From NCBI GenBank assembly GCA_025617375.2, contig JAMYGW020000011.1, positions 868,001 through 932,000 of the forward strand: DNA of 64,000 nucleotides, in the 5' to 3' direction. Positions 24,869-38,545 of this stretch are shown here, piece by piece. The position numbers were made by a program, and so were the translations under genes. This DNA is from Acarospora socialis. Taxonomy: Eukaryota > Ascomycota > Lecanoromycetes > Acarosporales > Acarosporaceae. The notes beneath the pieces are model-generated. The model was not told the origin of the DNA. It was given only the letters and a program-made list of their open reading frames with translations, and did not search any database. Numbering within the stretch: the first letter of the stretch is position 1; every line of letters begins with the position of its first letter.

Positions 24869-25928
24869 AGATTATTTCTCAAAATTTTAACATAGAATTT
24901 CATTGAGTATCTCTTCTTCTTAGTCAATGAATTTCTTTTTATTTTGTTCAAGTTTGATCTCTCTTCTTTTCAGAAAGTTTCTTACATCATTACAGACATA
25001 TTCTTGTTCTTAAAAACAGTCTGAATGTTCTTTCTCTTTTACTTATTCACTGAGATGTAAAACATTCATATTCTACTCTTATTCATGTCTCACTTCACAG
25101 AACACTCATCTATTCAGATCACTTTTGTTTAGTTATTAGAAATTTAATTCTTTTGTTTTTTTGTTCAGACAAATCTCTTAACTGCATTTTTCTTCTGTAG
25201 AAGTGAATGTTTTTTTATAAGTTAATTGATGAGTTTATACTTCTTGAGTATTCAATATATTGTTGACTTTAAACAATTAACTCTCATCATCTTGATGAAA
25301 TCTTAATAAATGATTTTAAACTTGATCTGAGCTGTGCATATAATATGTTGTTATTCACAAATAGAACAAGACTTTGAATGATTACTTTGAGACTTGCTGA
25401 CACTGTGATCAAGTTGAAAGATCTGCAAAATTGTTGATTTAATTGTCAATTTGAGCACTAAAAACTTCTTTCAAATTTCTGCAGTACTTGCATCTTCAGA
25501 ATTGTGACTTACAATTAGTTCTCACTTATATGGGGTCAATTTCTTACAATGAGAGAAATTGCTCAATATGAATGTCAATGGGATGCATGACATGATTGTG
25601 GATGGGGAGTAAAGACAGTCACTTCATAATTAATCATGTTGTGAAAGGGTAATTTTGGCTAATTTGCAAAGACTTTTGATGCATGACTGTACATACAACT
25701 TGAGTGCAACTTCAGTGCAGTCAGTCTACCCCACTATGATACAGAAATTCTATGATAACTTTGAATTTTGTTGATCATTTCTGATGAATTTTGATTTTGT
25801 TGAAAGATCTTTTTACACTTGTCAAATCTGTCAACTCAGAAATCTGAACTTATGTGTTGTTGTGGTGTGGTTCTAAAAGTGGGAGTTATTCAGAAAAGTG
25901 GTTTGATTCTAAAAGAAATCGCGAAACG
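24869..25928 (-). mobile_element. Tc1/mariner-type DNA transposon, 5' half
   Basis: Right-hand part of the element split by the Gypsy fossil; on the minus strand it is the N-terminal side of the transposase. Around 25100-25120 the minus strand reads IDECSV, the block holding the first catalytic Asp in fungal Tc1-like transposases. Reading across the removed insertion, the minus-strand frame runs naturally from this part into the LTFMHDN block, which supports a simple nested insertion. From about 25625 to 25928 lies the right inverted repeat, ending in GCGAAACG, the complement of the left end. TGA codons interrupt the frame. The outer inverted-repeat tip keeps its CG dinucleotides while the coding part has lost them. 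Confidence 0.8.
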
Positions 25929-26603
25929 GCTGATGAAACAAGGCTGAACAACTCTCATTTTTCAGCAGGCATGAAACTCAGGAGTCTTGCAAGTAGCCTG
26001 AGCCATCATGTACAACCCTGTCCTACAGTAGCTCCCCAAGAGAAGCTGCTCCTAACATACGGAGTACAACCACATACCTACGGCACAGACTTAGAGATGC
26101 AATCTGAACAATCTGTTAATTTTCAGGGCAGAATCTCAGAGTGTCACAACCCTGGGTTTCAACCCCTCGCCGTCTCATCACGCATCATTCGCCATCAGTC
26201 TACATAGACCATCAAAGGGTCTCTATATCGTTCTATAGCCTGACACAATGTAGGATTTTGGCGTGAAAACAAGAGTCTTACTCAGACATCCATTAGAGAT
26301 CCAGGAGTCAATACAACTGGCTATCTCTTCATAAAAGCATTGACTTTAATATTCGTCTACCATTGTTGGTCCAGTTTTGCACAGCAGAGTGTTCATGCAG
26401 CTGGAGTATGTGGTACGAGGTATAGCATTTCGGCACTGGATAACCTAGGCACCGATCGACAATAATGTTCGAGACCGATTGGATTAGATCATACCAGATC
26501 AACTGAGATTCGTGAGCACAAGTCAGGGAATCAGGTAGAAGTTTTTATGTTATTACTAGTTCTGATATTATTACTAGGACAGGTTCAGGACACCGCAAGG
26601 TTG
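25929..26603. other. Transition from AT-rich island to genes
   Basis: About 670 bases of more balanced composition between the transposon end and the peptidase stop codon. No protein family, RNA gene or repeat recognised. Confidence 0.5.
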
Positions 26604-28304
26604 TTAGTCTGCAGGCTGAGGGATGGTGGGTTGAGCGTGTGCTGACAGTCTGAGCGTCTCAAAGTTTTTATACCGCCGTAAATATGACCTACATCGGCGG
26701 TAGGCTTTCAACAAACGCTCGGGACCTAATGCGGTGAAATTGGTGCCTATCAGACGCTGAATGCCGGGTGACGGTTTGAACATCGGATCGAAGACGAGCA
26801 GATTTCTCGTACCATTTATCCTCTTTTCAAAGCCGACAATGGTCAAAGAATGCCCTAGAGCAGTCAGTAGGAGCGGCATGGACACATAGACCGCCCCAGG
26901 CCATGCTCACCAGGATGTTGAAAGTAGATAGGCGGCAAGGAGGTCCGGCACACCCGTTGAGTAGGAGCTTCGGTTGTTGGCACAAAGTACTGTTCCACCG
27001 CATCTAACAGACGCTCATACGCGAAAGTCTCGCCGATTTGCCCGAAAGCATTTGCCTCGCATCTATATAGGATCTTAGCGTCTTCTGTCGATACGTGTTT
27101 TGCGGTACAATTTACCCTATGCCAAGACTCAAGAACAGAGCTTGGGCCTTACCAAGTCAGCATTTGTCTTGTTGAAGCGGATTGAGAATCTCATCACCTC
27201 TGGCGTGCCTATATACTTCCTGGTCCCTCTTATACCGCCAGTCTCGATCCTGCCAGCACTGTTAATGCCTTGATCCCATGCCAACTCGATCAGGTCTTGA
27301 AGCCGCAGAATAGAAGGGATCCTGCCCGTGAAGTGCTCAAAACCCTGAGACTGCGTAGCTTGAATGAAAGAAACCATCATTTGAATATTGCGATAACCAC
27401 AAAACCCGCCCTCCCGCGACATCTTGACCACATGTTGCACGCTGACATGACAGAGGAAGGCTCGCTCAACAGAAGGATCTTGCTCGCATAGCTGACCAAG
27501 GACGGGGATGATATCGCGAGTTTCGTTTGCTATCGTTTCGACCCTAACCAAGCTTCCGTCCGAACTGATTGTGTTACGAGACGTAACCTTCGCGCCTTGT
27601 TCGAGCTGCTTCCGCAACCATGCGGGCATCCTCTCCTCATGCGCGTGTGGCCCAAGCTCGGCTTTCTGCAAGGACATTAGCCCTCAGACCGACGGCCGTA
27701 GGGCACAGGGGCTACTTGCCCCAAGTCGACGAACAGCGGCATGTTTTGCTTTCGCCGATCTGTGTTTTGACTTAGAACCGCTTGAGCCAAGCAGCAGCTT
27801 TCTCCAGTCGGGCAGGTCGCGTTTATTCTGGCTGTGACGGTGCGTCTGATTATGGCCTTCAGGTGGGCCTTCATAGTTCCGCAGCGGTTTAGGCAGGAAC
27901 GTATCAAAGCGAGTCTCAAACTGACGATCTAACATCCTGTCATTGCGAACCTGAAGATCATCCTTGTCATCATCCGCATGGGTCACCTCATTCCCATCGA
28001 AGGCCATGCCCTCAGCGAAGTGCATCTCCATGTGATTGGGCAGCTCAGCGATAGTGACAGTTTCTCCGCACCGCCGCGGACAGATCATGTATGCTTCATC
28101 TGCGTCATCGATGGTGAGTGAATCCGTCGGGCAACCGGTGTCACTCTCATCTATTCGTGCGTGTTGGGGCGCTACCTCATCTTTGACGAGGAACGGTGAC
28201 ACGCCATTTTCTGGGTGGCAGAGCTCGACATGTTGCAAGAGAAAGTAAGAGTCGCGGTCGGAAAAGTCACAAAAAGGACACAGTAAGTGTTCCGGCTGCT
28301 CCAT
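26604..28304 (-). CDS. ZUFSP/Zup1-family cysteine peptidase (C78) with N-terminal zinc fingers
   Basis: The family cleaves ubiquitin chains (K63-selective in animals and fission yeast Mug105) or UFM1; the fungal substrate is most likely ubiquitin. Start at 28304 (MEQPEHLLCPFCDF) is chosen because it directly precedes the first C2H2 finger CPFC...H...H; a second finger-like unit CPRRCGE...HMEMH follows. The peptidase domain carries the catalytic Cys in REGGFCGYRN (about 27410), then GFEHFTG and LIELAWDQGI, an insert with YERLLDAVEQYF (about 27000), and the catalytic His in GHSLTIVGFE (about 26845), with DPM downstream. At least three exons; one intron (about 26866-26910) separates YFQHP from GHSLTIVG. 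The C-terminal RLLKAYRRCRSYLRRYKNFETL helix matches the family. Exact intron borders near 27680 and 27120 are approximate. Confidence 0.88.
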
Positions 28305-28738
28305 GCTCGAGGCTAGAGTTGTGGAATATACAGCTTGGTAAAGTCGGAAGTTCAAGTCAAGGCGAAGAAGGACAGCCCGCGGGCGGGACAGTGTCGGGCG
28401 GCGAAATCGATGTTTGGCCACTGCGTGTACCTACAACATCATCAAGATCAAATATTATCATCGCGCTCACACGCCAAGCTGTCATTAACGACACACAGAC
28501 TGTAAATGCAACTGATGATGCGTCGTTGATTACAAGAACTACATGTACTTCGTACCTTACGGCAAACTTCTCAGTACGGTACCGAACAGATGCATGAAGT
28601 GCGGTTATGCCACCTTGCTTGTGGGGTAAGGGGACCCGCATTTAACTTTGCCTCTTCCTACAAGGCACATGGCTGATATTCCGAAAGATGACACATGAGC
28701 ATCTACATACGTTTATTGCAGAGAATGGACGATTCTGT
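28305..28738. other. Short intergenic region between two minus-strand genes
   Basis: About 430 bases containing the peptidase gene promoter and the seryl-tRNA synthetase 3' end; nothing else recognised. Confidence 0.5.
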
Positions 28739-30505
<1,767 letters not shown>

Positions 30506-31181
30506 GATGGCGGATTAAGCAATAACGTTCTTGGAGGCAAATTGTTATTAAATTTCTGCCAATGCGGAGTTTCATCAGTACGAAGCGTAAATGGCAACAA
30601 ATATTATTGTATGAATTTGACTCAGAGGTGAGAGCCAATCCAAGGGCTGCCAGCACAAGAGAGCTACTAACTAATACTGTACTAGCTGAAACAGTAGTCG
30701 CCAAAGGGTACCTTATAAGGTAGGTAAGGTAAGGTACGCTAAGCTAGCCGGAGATCCCCTGAGCTTGTCGATAAAGGAAGGGTACGTGGTTACGAGGTAG
30801 ATTAGCTCGGTATGGTGGAACTTTGAACGGATCCTTACACTGTACCTTACTCTCCCGCGAAGAGACGAAGACACGATCAGTATATGTACTTGGGTATAAC
30901 TTTATGATCGGGAAGAAGTCTTTGCTGACGTTGCAAATTCATTGACCTGATGCTTTCCTCAAAACGTAAATCTATCAAACCTGCTCCTTGAGCCCAGGAA
31001 ATTCCCACTCACCGAACGTACGCCATGATGTTGAGAATGTATCCAGCCGCGAGGTAAACCACCCGAAGTGCTCGGTGCAGGAGACAACAGCCACAACCGA
31101 GAGCGAGGTGAGAGTCCTCGTCCTCCAACATCACCAGGGTCACCCAACCCGTGCCGTAGAAGTCCATGGACAGAATTTGGC
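30506..31181. other. Intergenic region with GGTA/TACC motif cluster
   Basis: About 680 bases between the SES1 start and Rheb stop. A run of AGGTAAGGTAAGGTACG-type units lies at about 30714-30740, close to the SES1 promoter. No coding potential recognised. Confidence 0.55.
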
Positions 31182-31963
31182 CTACATCATGCAGCACTTG
31201 CCGTCCCCCGTCGGCTGGGCCGGGTTCTGTGACTTTTCCACCTCCGCGATCATCAGCTCAAAAGCTCGGGCCACGTTGACGTCCAATCGAGCGCTCGCTT
31301 CGGTCCACCCGCAATGGAACTCTTCTGCGATCTTCCTACCCTCCTCGGCCGAGACCTGACGCTGTTCTGCCTTCAGGTCGCTCTTGTTGCCGACGACCAC
31401 GATCGGCACCCACTCCGTACTCTACTCCACATCAGGAGGGCAAAAACTCTCGGGGTCCCGTCGGCGCGGCAGGCGGACTTACGAGATGGTTCAAGATCTT
31501 ATCTCGGATGATTCGAATCATCTCGAAGGACTGTCTCGACGCGACCGAATACACCAGCATGTATCCATGAATGCCGATGAAGTACTTGGAATTCAGTTGG
31601 CTGTAATCGTCCTACAGCACGTGCACACCGAGTCAGAAACCTGTGGAAGGCGAAGTGCTGACGCTCTCGATCCGGGCCAGCGTGACTCTCACCTGGCCGG
31701 CGGTATCGACAATCTCCGTCGCGAACTCCTGCCCCTTGTACTTGATCACCTCGCTGAACGTGTTCTCAATGGTCGGATAATAGCTTTCGACAAAGTGCCC
31801 TTCGACGAATTGGACGGTGAGCGACGATTTGCCTGTGACCGTGTTAACTGCCGGACCTCTAAGGTGTACGCCTCGCAACGTGGTGGCCGCGGACGGCATG
31901 AAGCCTACCGACAGCTCGACTACCAACAATGGCTATCTTCCGTTGTTTAGGATGAGCCGGCAT
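31182..31963 (-). CDS. RHB1: Rheb-type small GTPase
   Basis: Ras-superfamily GTPase; family members activate TORC1 and influence arginine uptake. Start MPAHPKQRKIAIVGS at 31963. G1 is GSRAVGKSS, split by an intron after the codon for AVG; the effector loop is YYPTIENTF and G3 DTAGQ, with a second intron right after it. A third exon reads DDYSQLNSKYFIGIHGYMLV...KILNHL, then an intron, then STEWVPIVVVGNKSDL (G4 NKSD) and TEASA (G5). The C-terminus CCMM is a CaaX box, predicting farnesylation and membrane attachment. The combination GSRAVGKS with PTIENTF is diagnostic for Rheb rather than Ras or Rab. The unusual Rheb Arg in G1 (Ras has Gly12 here) is present. Confidence 0.95.
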
Positions 31964-32549
31964 CTTGCAACTTGTACTGTTTCTTCTCTGTTCAAATTCC
32001 TGCGATGTTGATCTTGGCAAAAGCTGGTCACATTTAGACCGGCGCACAATTACGTAAATTAATTCCTCCTGTTGCTCAGGCTGGGCGCCGGAACGGAGTG
32101 TTGCACTTGACGACGGACAAAATACTGCCCAAGGGGTCGTTCAGTCAAGGACAAGCGTTGGATCGGGGTAAGGGAAGTTCATGGTCGCAGCTCATTGTGG
32201 AGCGGATGCTGGATAAGAGCGGAAGGTGAGGTCAATAATAATAATAATAGAGTAGGTAGGACCGTTGGCTAATATAACGTTTGACGTTAAACAGGACTGG
32301 GAAGGGAGAGTGGGATTAGAAGACCTGAATAACTAGAGTTACCTTATGATTACCTCTGTACTGTACCTTGGGTACCTTACCTACGGAGTAGGTACCTACT
32401 CGTACAACGCTACCTAGGGTATACGAAAGGTTAATTCAAGAGAGATCTAACCAAAAGTATGCACGCTACAAACATGATACTTCACATATGCGCCATCGGA
32501 AGGGCTAAAATCAAACGGTGTGCCCGCATGTTAAGACGACGTCAGTGAT
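31964..32549. other. Intergenic region with TACC/GGTA cluster and short AAT repeat
   Basis: About 590 bases. Holds an (AAT)n run at about 32235-32250 and a dense GGTACCTTACCTACGGAGTAGGTACC-class cluster (about 32361-32400). No coding potential recognised. Confidence 0.55.
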
Positions 32550-35500
32550 TCAAGGATCCGTTGCATCCCTGAGCTGTGAGATCATGTCTTCTACCCGTCG
32601 CACAAAGGCTGGACGGCCTTCTTCCTCTCCTTCGCCCCGGTGCAGTTGATCGTCAACTTTCTGATGGTAGACGACGAACTCCTCGACGGCCTCGAGGAGG
32701 GGCTCAAGCGTTTGTCCCTGTAATTCGTCCCGCACTCGTGCGCGAACGCGACTGTTGATGCACAGGCTACTCAAAAGCACGGATAGATACCCAAAAGGTA
32801 CGTTGCACTGGCTGCCTTCGACCGAATCCACCTGGTACGGTCAATTGGAGCGCTCCAGTGCGGGAGTGGGGTCCACTTGCCTTTGGAGCCAGCTCGACTC
32901 GATCCAAGAACACCTGCAACAGTCGTTCAAGCATGCTGCGACCATCAGACTGTGCAGTGAAGACGGCCACCCTGGCGGCATCGCTGCATTCCACGACGTT
33001 GATCAGAGATCCAAGTGATAGAATGAGATTATCGAGCAGGAGGTTCCTATCTTCCCGTGCCGTTCCCTGAGACAGGGCGTGGAAGTGTGAATCGATGATA
33101 TCGAAGATTGCAGTGATTACTTTCGATTTCGAGAATGTCTCGCATAGAGAAGGGTCGTTGTTGGTCACGTTGAGGTACAGGCGCAGGACCAGGTTCCGAG
33201 ACTCCGCAGCATCCCCTCCGAAAGAACCCGAAGTGGGCGGGAGTAAGTCTAACACCTTCGCAAAAAATTCGCGACTCCACAAGGTTTCGTTTATTTCAGA
33301 ACGACTTGCCATGGTACAGGCACCCAGGATGGATAATGCAAGCCTGCCAGTAGCGTCGCCGCATTCCAAGTTCTCCGAACTTCCCGACTCGCTGCGTTGC
33401 AGCTGCGAGATTTCAACAAGCTGCTCAAGAGTGTTCCTTGAAAGCAATTCAGTCCGGTCGCCAGCTTCTCGGAGTTTAGGAACTATCGTCTCAAGCACAG
33501 TAAGGGCAACCAGCTGTGAAGAGACCTTGACAGGCGGCTTGTACTTCCAAACTGGCGACCGCTCCAGCAAAGTTCTAAAAGCGAGCAATTCTGAATGTGA
33601 GACTCTTGACGTGTTGTTACGGCGGTCCCACGCAAGTGTGGTGACATCGTCATCCGCCTTCAGCAGGGCTACAAGGAAATCCTTAGCACACGCATATTGG
33701 AGTCGAGATATCGGTGATTTGGAAAATCGGTTGCACAAAAGAAACATGATTGCGGAGGCGAGTAGAAACGCCCCGATCGCGTCATTCTCGGATCGCCCAA
33801 GGTCGAACAGACGCTGTTCGAGGCCACACTCGGTGAACCGAAGGGCACATCCTGGCACGGCAAGTTTCGTGGCAAGGGTGAGCAAGGTGCTGCGCTTGTG
33901 TGACAACGAACAGCTCTCGTTGTTTTCGAGATCGTCGAGAAGACTTTCGATGCCGTGCACGAACTTATGCTTTTCTCCTGCTTCCCGCAGTTCGTGGATG
34001 CTCCTAATGCCACCACCAGACGACCCGCCAACACCACTCTCTTTCTCCTGTGAGACGAGCAGCGGCGATATTACGGGCCGCACGCTTCGTTCACCTCTCC
34101 GTCTCCGCCCCTGCCCGCAGTCTGACTCAAAGTCAATGGGCATATTCAAATCTTCATTGCCTCCCAATGCATCCTCCGTGAGATACGACCGCTGGCGGGC
34201 ATAAGTAATCTTTGGCCCAGGATCTTGCGATGAAGCTGTTGCCTGAGACTGTACAGGAATCATTCCCTGACTATGCTCTTGATCTGTTGATTGGGTGCTG
34301 CTCAACGCTGCCACTTCTAACGTGGTGAGCCCCGCTTGAGACGGACTTTCAGTGTCCAACCCACCGATTTCTCGGCGCTGATTCTGTATATTCCACTGCA
34401 ATCTGCTTAACTGCCGAGCTTGCGAGGTGTGATGCTGCTTCATCGCATGGACAAGCTTCGTAAATCCTTCCCGCACAGGCGGGGCCTGCTCCATGTCCTC
34501 CTGGAGACGCCTTTCCCCAAATCCATCTCTAGTTCTAACGCCGACCATTAGTTCATCGTAGGATACATCCTGCTCGCTTTCGGACGCCGCATCTTTGTCA
34601 GCACCAGAAGGTCGATTCGACAGATGACCTTGGCTTGTCGCGATAGGCGACTTTGTGCGCCGCGCCGTACGGGTGTGGGTATGGAGATGTGGATTGTCAT
34701 TCACCATATCTTGACGAGTGACGTTCCTAGTGGTCTGGATCGCCTGAAGAGGAGCCGATGTGGTCGATAGTTTAGGCGTATGGTGACATTGAATGATAGA
34801 TTCACTGTCCTCAATTTTGCTCTGGAACGGCCAAAGATCAACCGGCACCACATTTTGCTTTTCTAATTTCGGGATATCGCTTTGCACTTGTGCATCATGC
34901 ATCGGTGAATCATCTCTACGAGAAAGTTGCCGTTCAGACTGAACGTCTCCATGTGAGACATAGGTTACTGATGCAAGGTGTCGATGGGTCTTCGGAGGAC
35001 TTGTGCCATGGACCCTATTGAGATGGGTTCGAGATGTTCTTGTGGTTTTCTTGGTGTCCTTTCTCGGGTTGAGTTTCTCCGGTGTAATGATCGCAGCTTG
35101 ACGGGTCCGACAGGCATAATGTTGGTCCAGACTCCCGTTCATGGGATTGTGCGACTGCAGACTGTTCACATCGGAGATCGACGCTCTTGGGCCATCTGCT
35201 GCTCGAGTAGTTCTTTTCCGCTTCCTTGACGTTATAGTTTCGGAATGTGGTCTATTAGAATCCTCGGAGTTATCCGAAGGGAATTCGAATATGGCCAAGT
35301 CGTCCAGCCCCACGGATGGTGTCAGCTGCCGGACAGTGGAAGGGTAGGCAGTCCCGACCTCCGTAGCGACCGCTGCCTTGGGCGGGACGGGTGTCTTACT
35401 CGGATGTTTGACCTTGTTGTGTAATGAAGTTGTGTGGTATATCAGTTTAGTATGTGTATCAAGGTCCTCCTCTTCACCGTACTTTGTGTCCTCGTCTGGA

Positions 35501-35682
35501 GATGTCTCCCAGCGGCCCAAACCCAACCGAGTGCTTCTTTCACCGTCTAAGACCAACTCCGTAAACTGAGTTTGGCTATGAGAGGATTTCCTTGGTTTCT
35601 CATAATCAATTGCATATCTTCGTGATGCCTTGCCATAAGTAAGTGGCTTACGGCGTGACTTGTTTGCGTTGAGGGCAGCCAT
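32550..35682 (-). CDS. WPL1: Wapl cohesin-release factor (Wpl1/Rad61 family)
   Basis: Releases cohesin from chromatin by opening the Smc3-kleisin gate, acting with Pds5. Exons complement(32877-35682) and complement(32550-32815) total 3,072 nt (1,023 aa). The first about 500 residues are disordered, basic and Ser/Thr-rich (MAALNANKSRRKPLTYGKASRRY start). The conserved WAPL helical-repeat domain begins near REAGEKHKFVHGIESLLDDLE (about 33960) and runs to VEEFVVYHQKVDDQL at the end. Characteristic segments: SHKRSTLLTLATKLAVPGCALRF, NRNLLLDNLILSLGSLINVVE-type helix and FGYLSVLLSSLCIN. The intron near the 3' end is placed GTGGAC..GAAG because this keeps the frame into SQCNVPFGYLS. It shares a 600-bp divergent region with the uracil phosphoribosyltransferase gene. 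Confidence 0.93.
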
Positions 35683-36277
35683 CCCGAATGATGAGGACCT
35701 CCGCTATCAGCAGTAAGAGCCAATTGCCAAGGTTGAAAAATTATCCAAAGTGCTCAGGCTCGGTTGATTGAACCATTGTGTTTCCTGGGTGTGATGATGG
35801 GTGTCGATCTGTCGTGCCAACTGGCGAGTAGGCGAAGTCAGTGAATAGCAAGGAAGTGAGCTTGAGAGGAAGTGAAGGTTCAACTGAGTGACTTGTGCGA
35901 CTGTGCATAAAGCGAGTGGCATTCGCAATGGTGGCTCCTTGCAGTCTCCCCTTCCGTAAGGTAATCAACAGTAGAGAACTTACATCGTGGCTATTATTAT
36001 TGTTATCATAAGGTAAGTAAAACAAAGAGGTCTTGCAGGTTTACCTAAGCAGATAAGGTTTGGTCTAACGTTCAAGGTTCAGGTAGGTACCTCCGTACCG
36101 GCTTGATTACCTTATGCACAATCTAAGTTCAGATTCCGGTAGCGAACGAACGGGAACTATAGCCACATGCCCCCGCAATCACGTGGCTGAGAGACTTGAC
36201 CTTCGATCTACACCTTAGTTGTCGAGATAGAAGGGGACATACCTACTTATATACTGCTTGTCATACAGTGTCTTGAG
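35683..36277. promoter_or_regulatory. Divergent promoter region WPL1 / FUR1
   Basis: About 600 bases between two divergently read start codons; presumably a bidirectional promoter. Includes a GGTAGGTACC motif at about 36078-36100. No convincing ORF. Confidence 0.5.
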
Positions 36278-37185
<908 letters not shown>

Positions 37186-37586
37186 CGCTTGTGTCAGGAT
37201 ACACCTAGTCACCGCCGAGCATCGTTGGCAACGTCAGAGGGCTATGAGACTTCCTAGTCCTATCCTTGTTGGTGAGATTCCCATGCATTGACTGACATCA
37301 TCTCTGCAAACTTTCTCAGGCCCAGATATCTCCAGGTATGTCTGTAGCATTGCGAGTAGCCCAGGTGGTCTGAGGCCTTTGAACATTTGTAACCAGATTC
37401 GCAGAGACTGTATGGCACAGTAGGTCCATAAACAGACTTGCCCACTCCATTGCTGCCATACAAAAGCCGCATCTGCCCATGCTCCGTAACGCCAAACCAC
37501 CCAACCTTCAGTAACGTTCGTTAGGTTATTTTTTGTTTACAAGCCCACTCATGCGCCACTAATCTCATCCTCCCGTTGAGAGGAAC
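37186..37586. other. Convergent intergenic region FUR1 / ELF1
   Basis: About 400 bases between two converging genes, likely overlapping 3' UTRs. Nothing else recognised. Confidence 0.5.
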
Positions 37587-38196
37587 TCAAGCATCCCCAT
37601 ACGCCGCATCATCATCGTCATCCACCACGTCAACCAGATGCCGGTCTATGTCCATGTCTGAGTTCCGCCGCGCGCCGGCACCTGTCGCTAAGCTCGCGTA
37701 TGATGACGGTGCAGGTGGTTGGTCTGCTTCTGCAGCTTCCTTCGCGACCGTATCACAAGCGTCGATCCAGTCCGAGTAAATATCTACGGCAGCTGAGAGA
37801 TCTGAACACGAGCGGATCAGCATTATTTTGTGGGTTATTCTGCACCGGCAGTGGACGACCTCTGCAATCTTGCGACTCACAATTGATGCCCGTTTGGAAA
37901 GACTGCCCACACACTTTACACGAAAGCTCGCCGGTACCCGCCTTCTTATCCATCTTGACCGAGACGGACTTCTCATGGTTGCAGAATAGGCATGGAAAAG
38001 TGGTCGGGAGCGGTTCCTTCTGGAGCCGGTGTGAGACAAACAAGCCAAGTGAGGGAGCAGCCCTCTGAGTCGATGATATACTGACCTTCTTCGGGCCTTG
38101 CGGCTTCCGTGACGACTTCTTACGTTTCCCCTAATACCTCACAACTGAGTTCCATTTTTCCCGTCCCAATTGCCACCCCCAAGACAAACTCACCAT
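37587..38196 (-). CDS. ELF1: Transcription elongation factor Elf1
   Basis: Small zinc-ribbon protein that travels with RNA polymerase II and helps it pass nucleosomes. Exons complement(38194-38196, 38086-38130, 37881-38019, 37587-37801) sum to 402 nt (133 aa). The first coding exon is only the ATG: a canonical GTGAGT intron of 63 nt follows directly, then [15 protein letters not shown]. The zinc ribbon is CLFCNHEKS...CKVCGQSF; then [18 protein letters not shown], joined correctly by the third intron, and an acidic Asp-rich tail ([15 protein letters not shown]). The basic N-terminus and acidic tail are typical of filamentous-fungal Elf1, longer than the yeast tail. Without the ATG-only exon there would be no start codon before the basic segment in this frame, which supports the model. 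Confidence 0.93.
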
Positions 38197-38545
38197 CTCC
38201 GTAAGCTCTATTATCCTTGTTGACGGTGATTGGAACCCTCAAAGGCGATATATAAAGTAGAGCCCGTCGACGGACAAGGGTCTTCCTCATAAGGTCGCTT
38301 GACGTTGGAAGTTACCTACCTGACTTGCCTTATTTATTACATTTTGTAATATACCCTACCTAGGTAGGTACTACCTAGGTAGCCAGAGGCGCTGGCTTTA
38401 CCCAAGGTTAAGGTACGGTAAGGTATCCTCCGGTATCGTTCAGCTCACACCACACCAGTAGTACCTAACAATACCTTATGTTTACCAGTTATCATATGTA
38501 CCTGTGTTACTTCTAGGAAGTCTAATATAAATATAGAAGCATGAT
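38197..38545. promoter_or_regulatory. Divergent region ELF1 / URC1 with TACCTAGGTA cluster
   Basis: About 350 bases between divergent starts. Contains CTACCTAGGTAGGTACTACC-type palindromic units at about 38355-38384 and GGTACGGTAAGGTATCC at about 38411-38428. These are candidate promoter elements or mobile short repeats. Confidence 0.5.

Noticed and set aside
16561-25928. Classical CpA-type RIP
   Set aside because: CA and TG dinucleotides are among the commonest in the island, which is the opposite of a CpA-to-TpA outcome.
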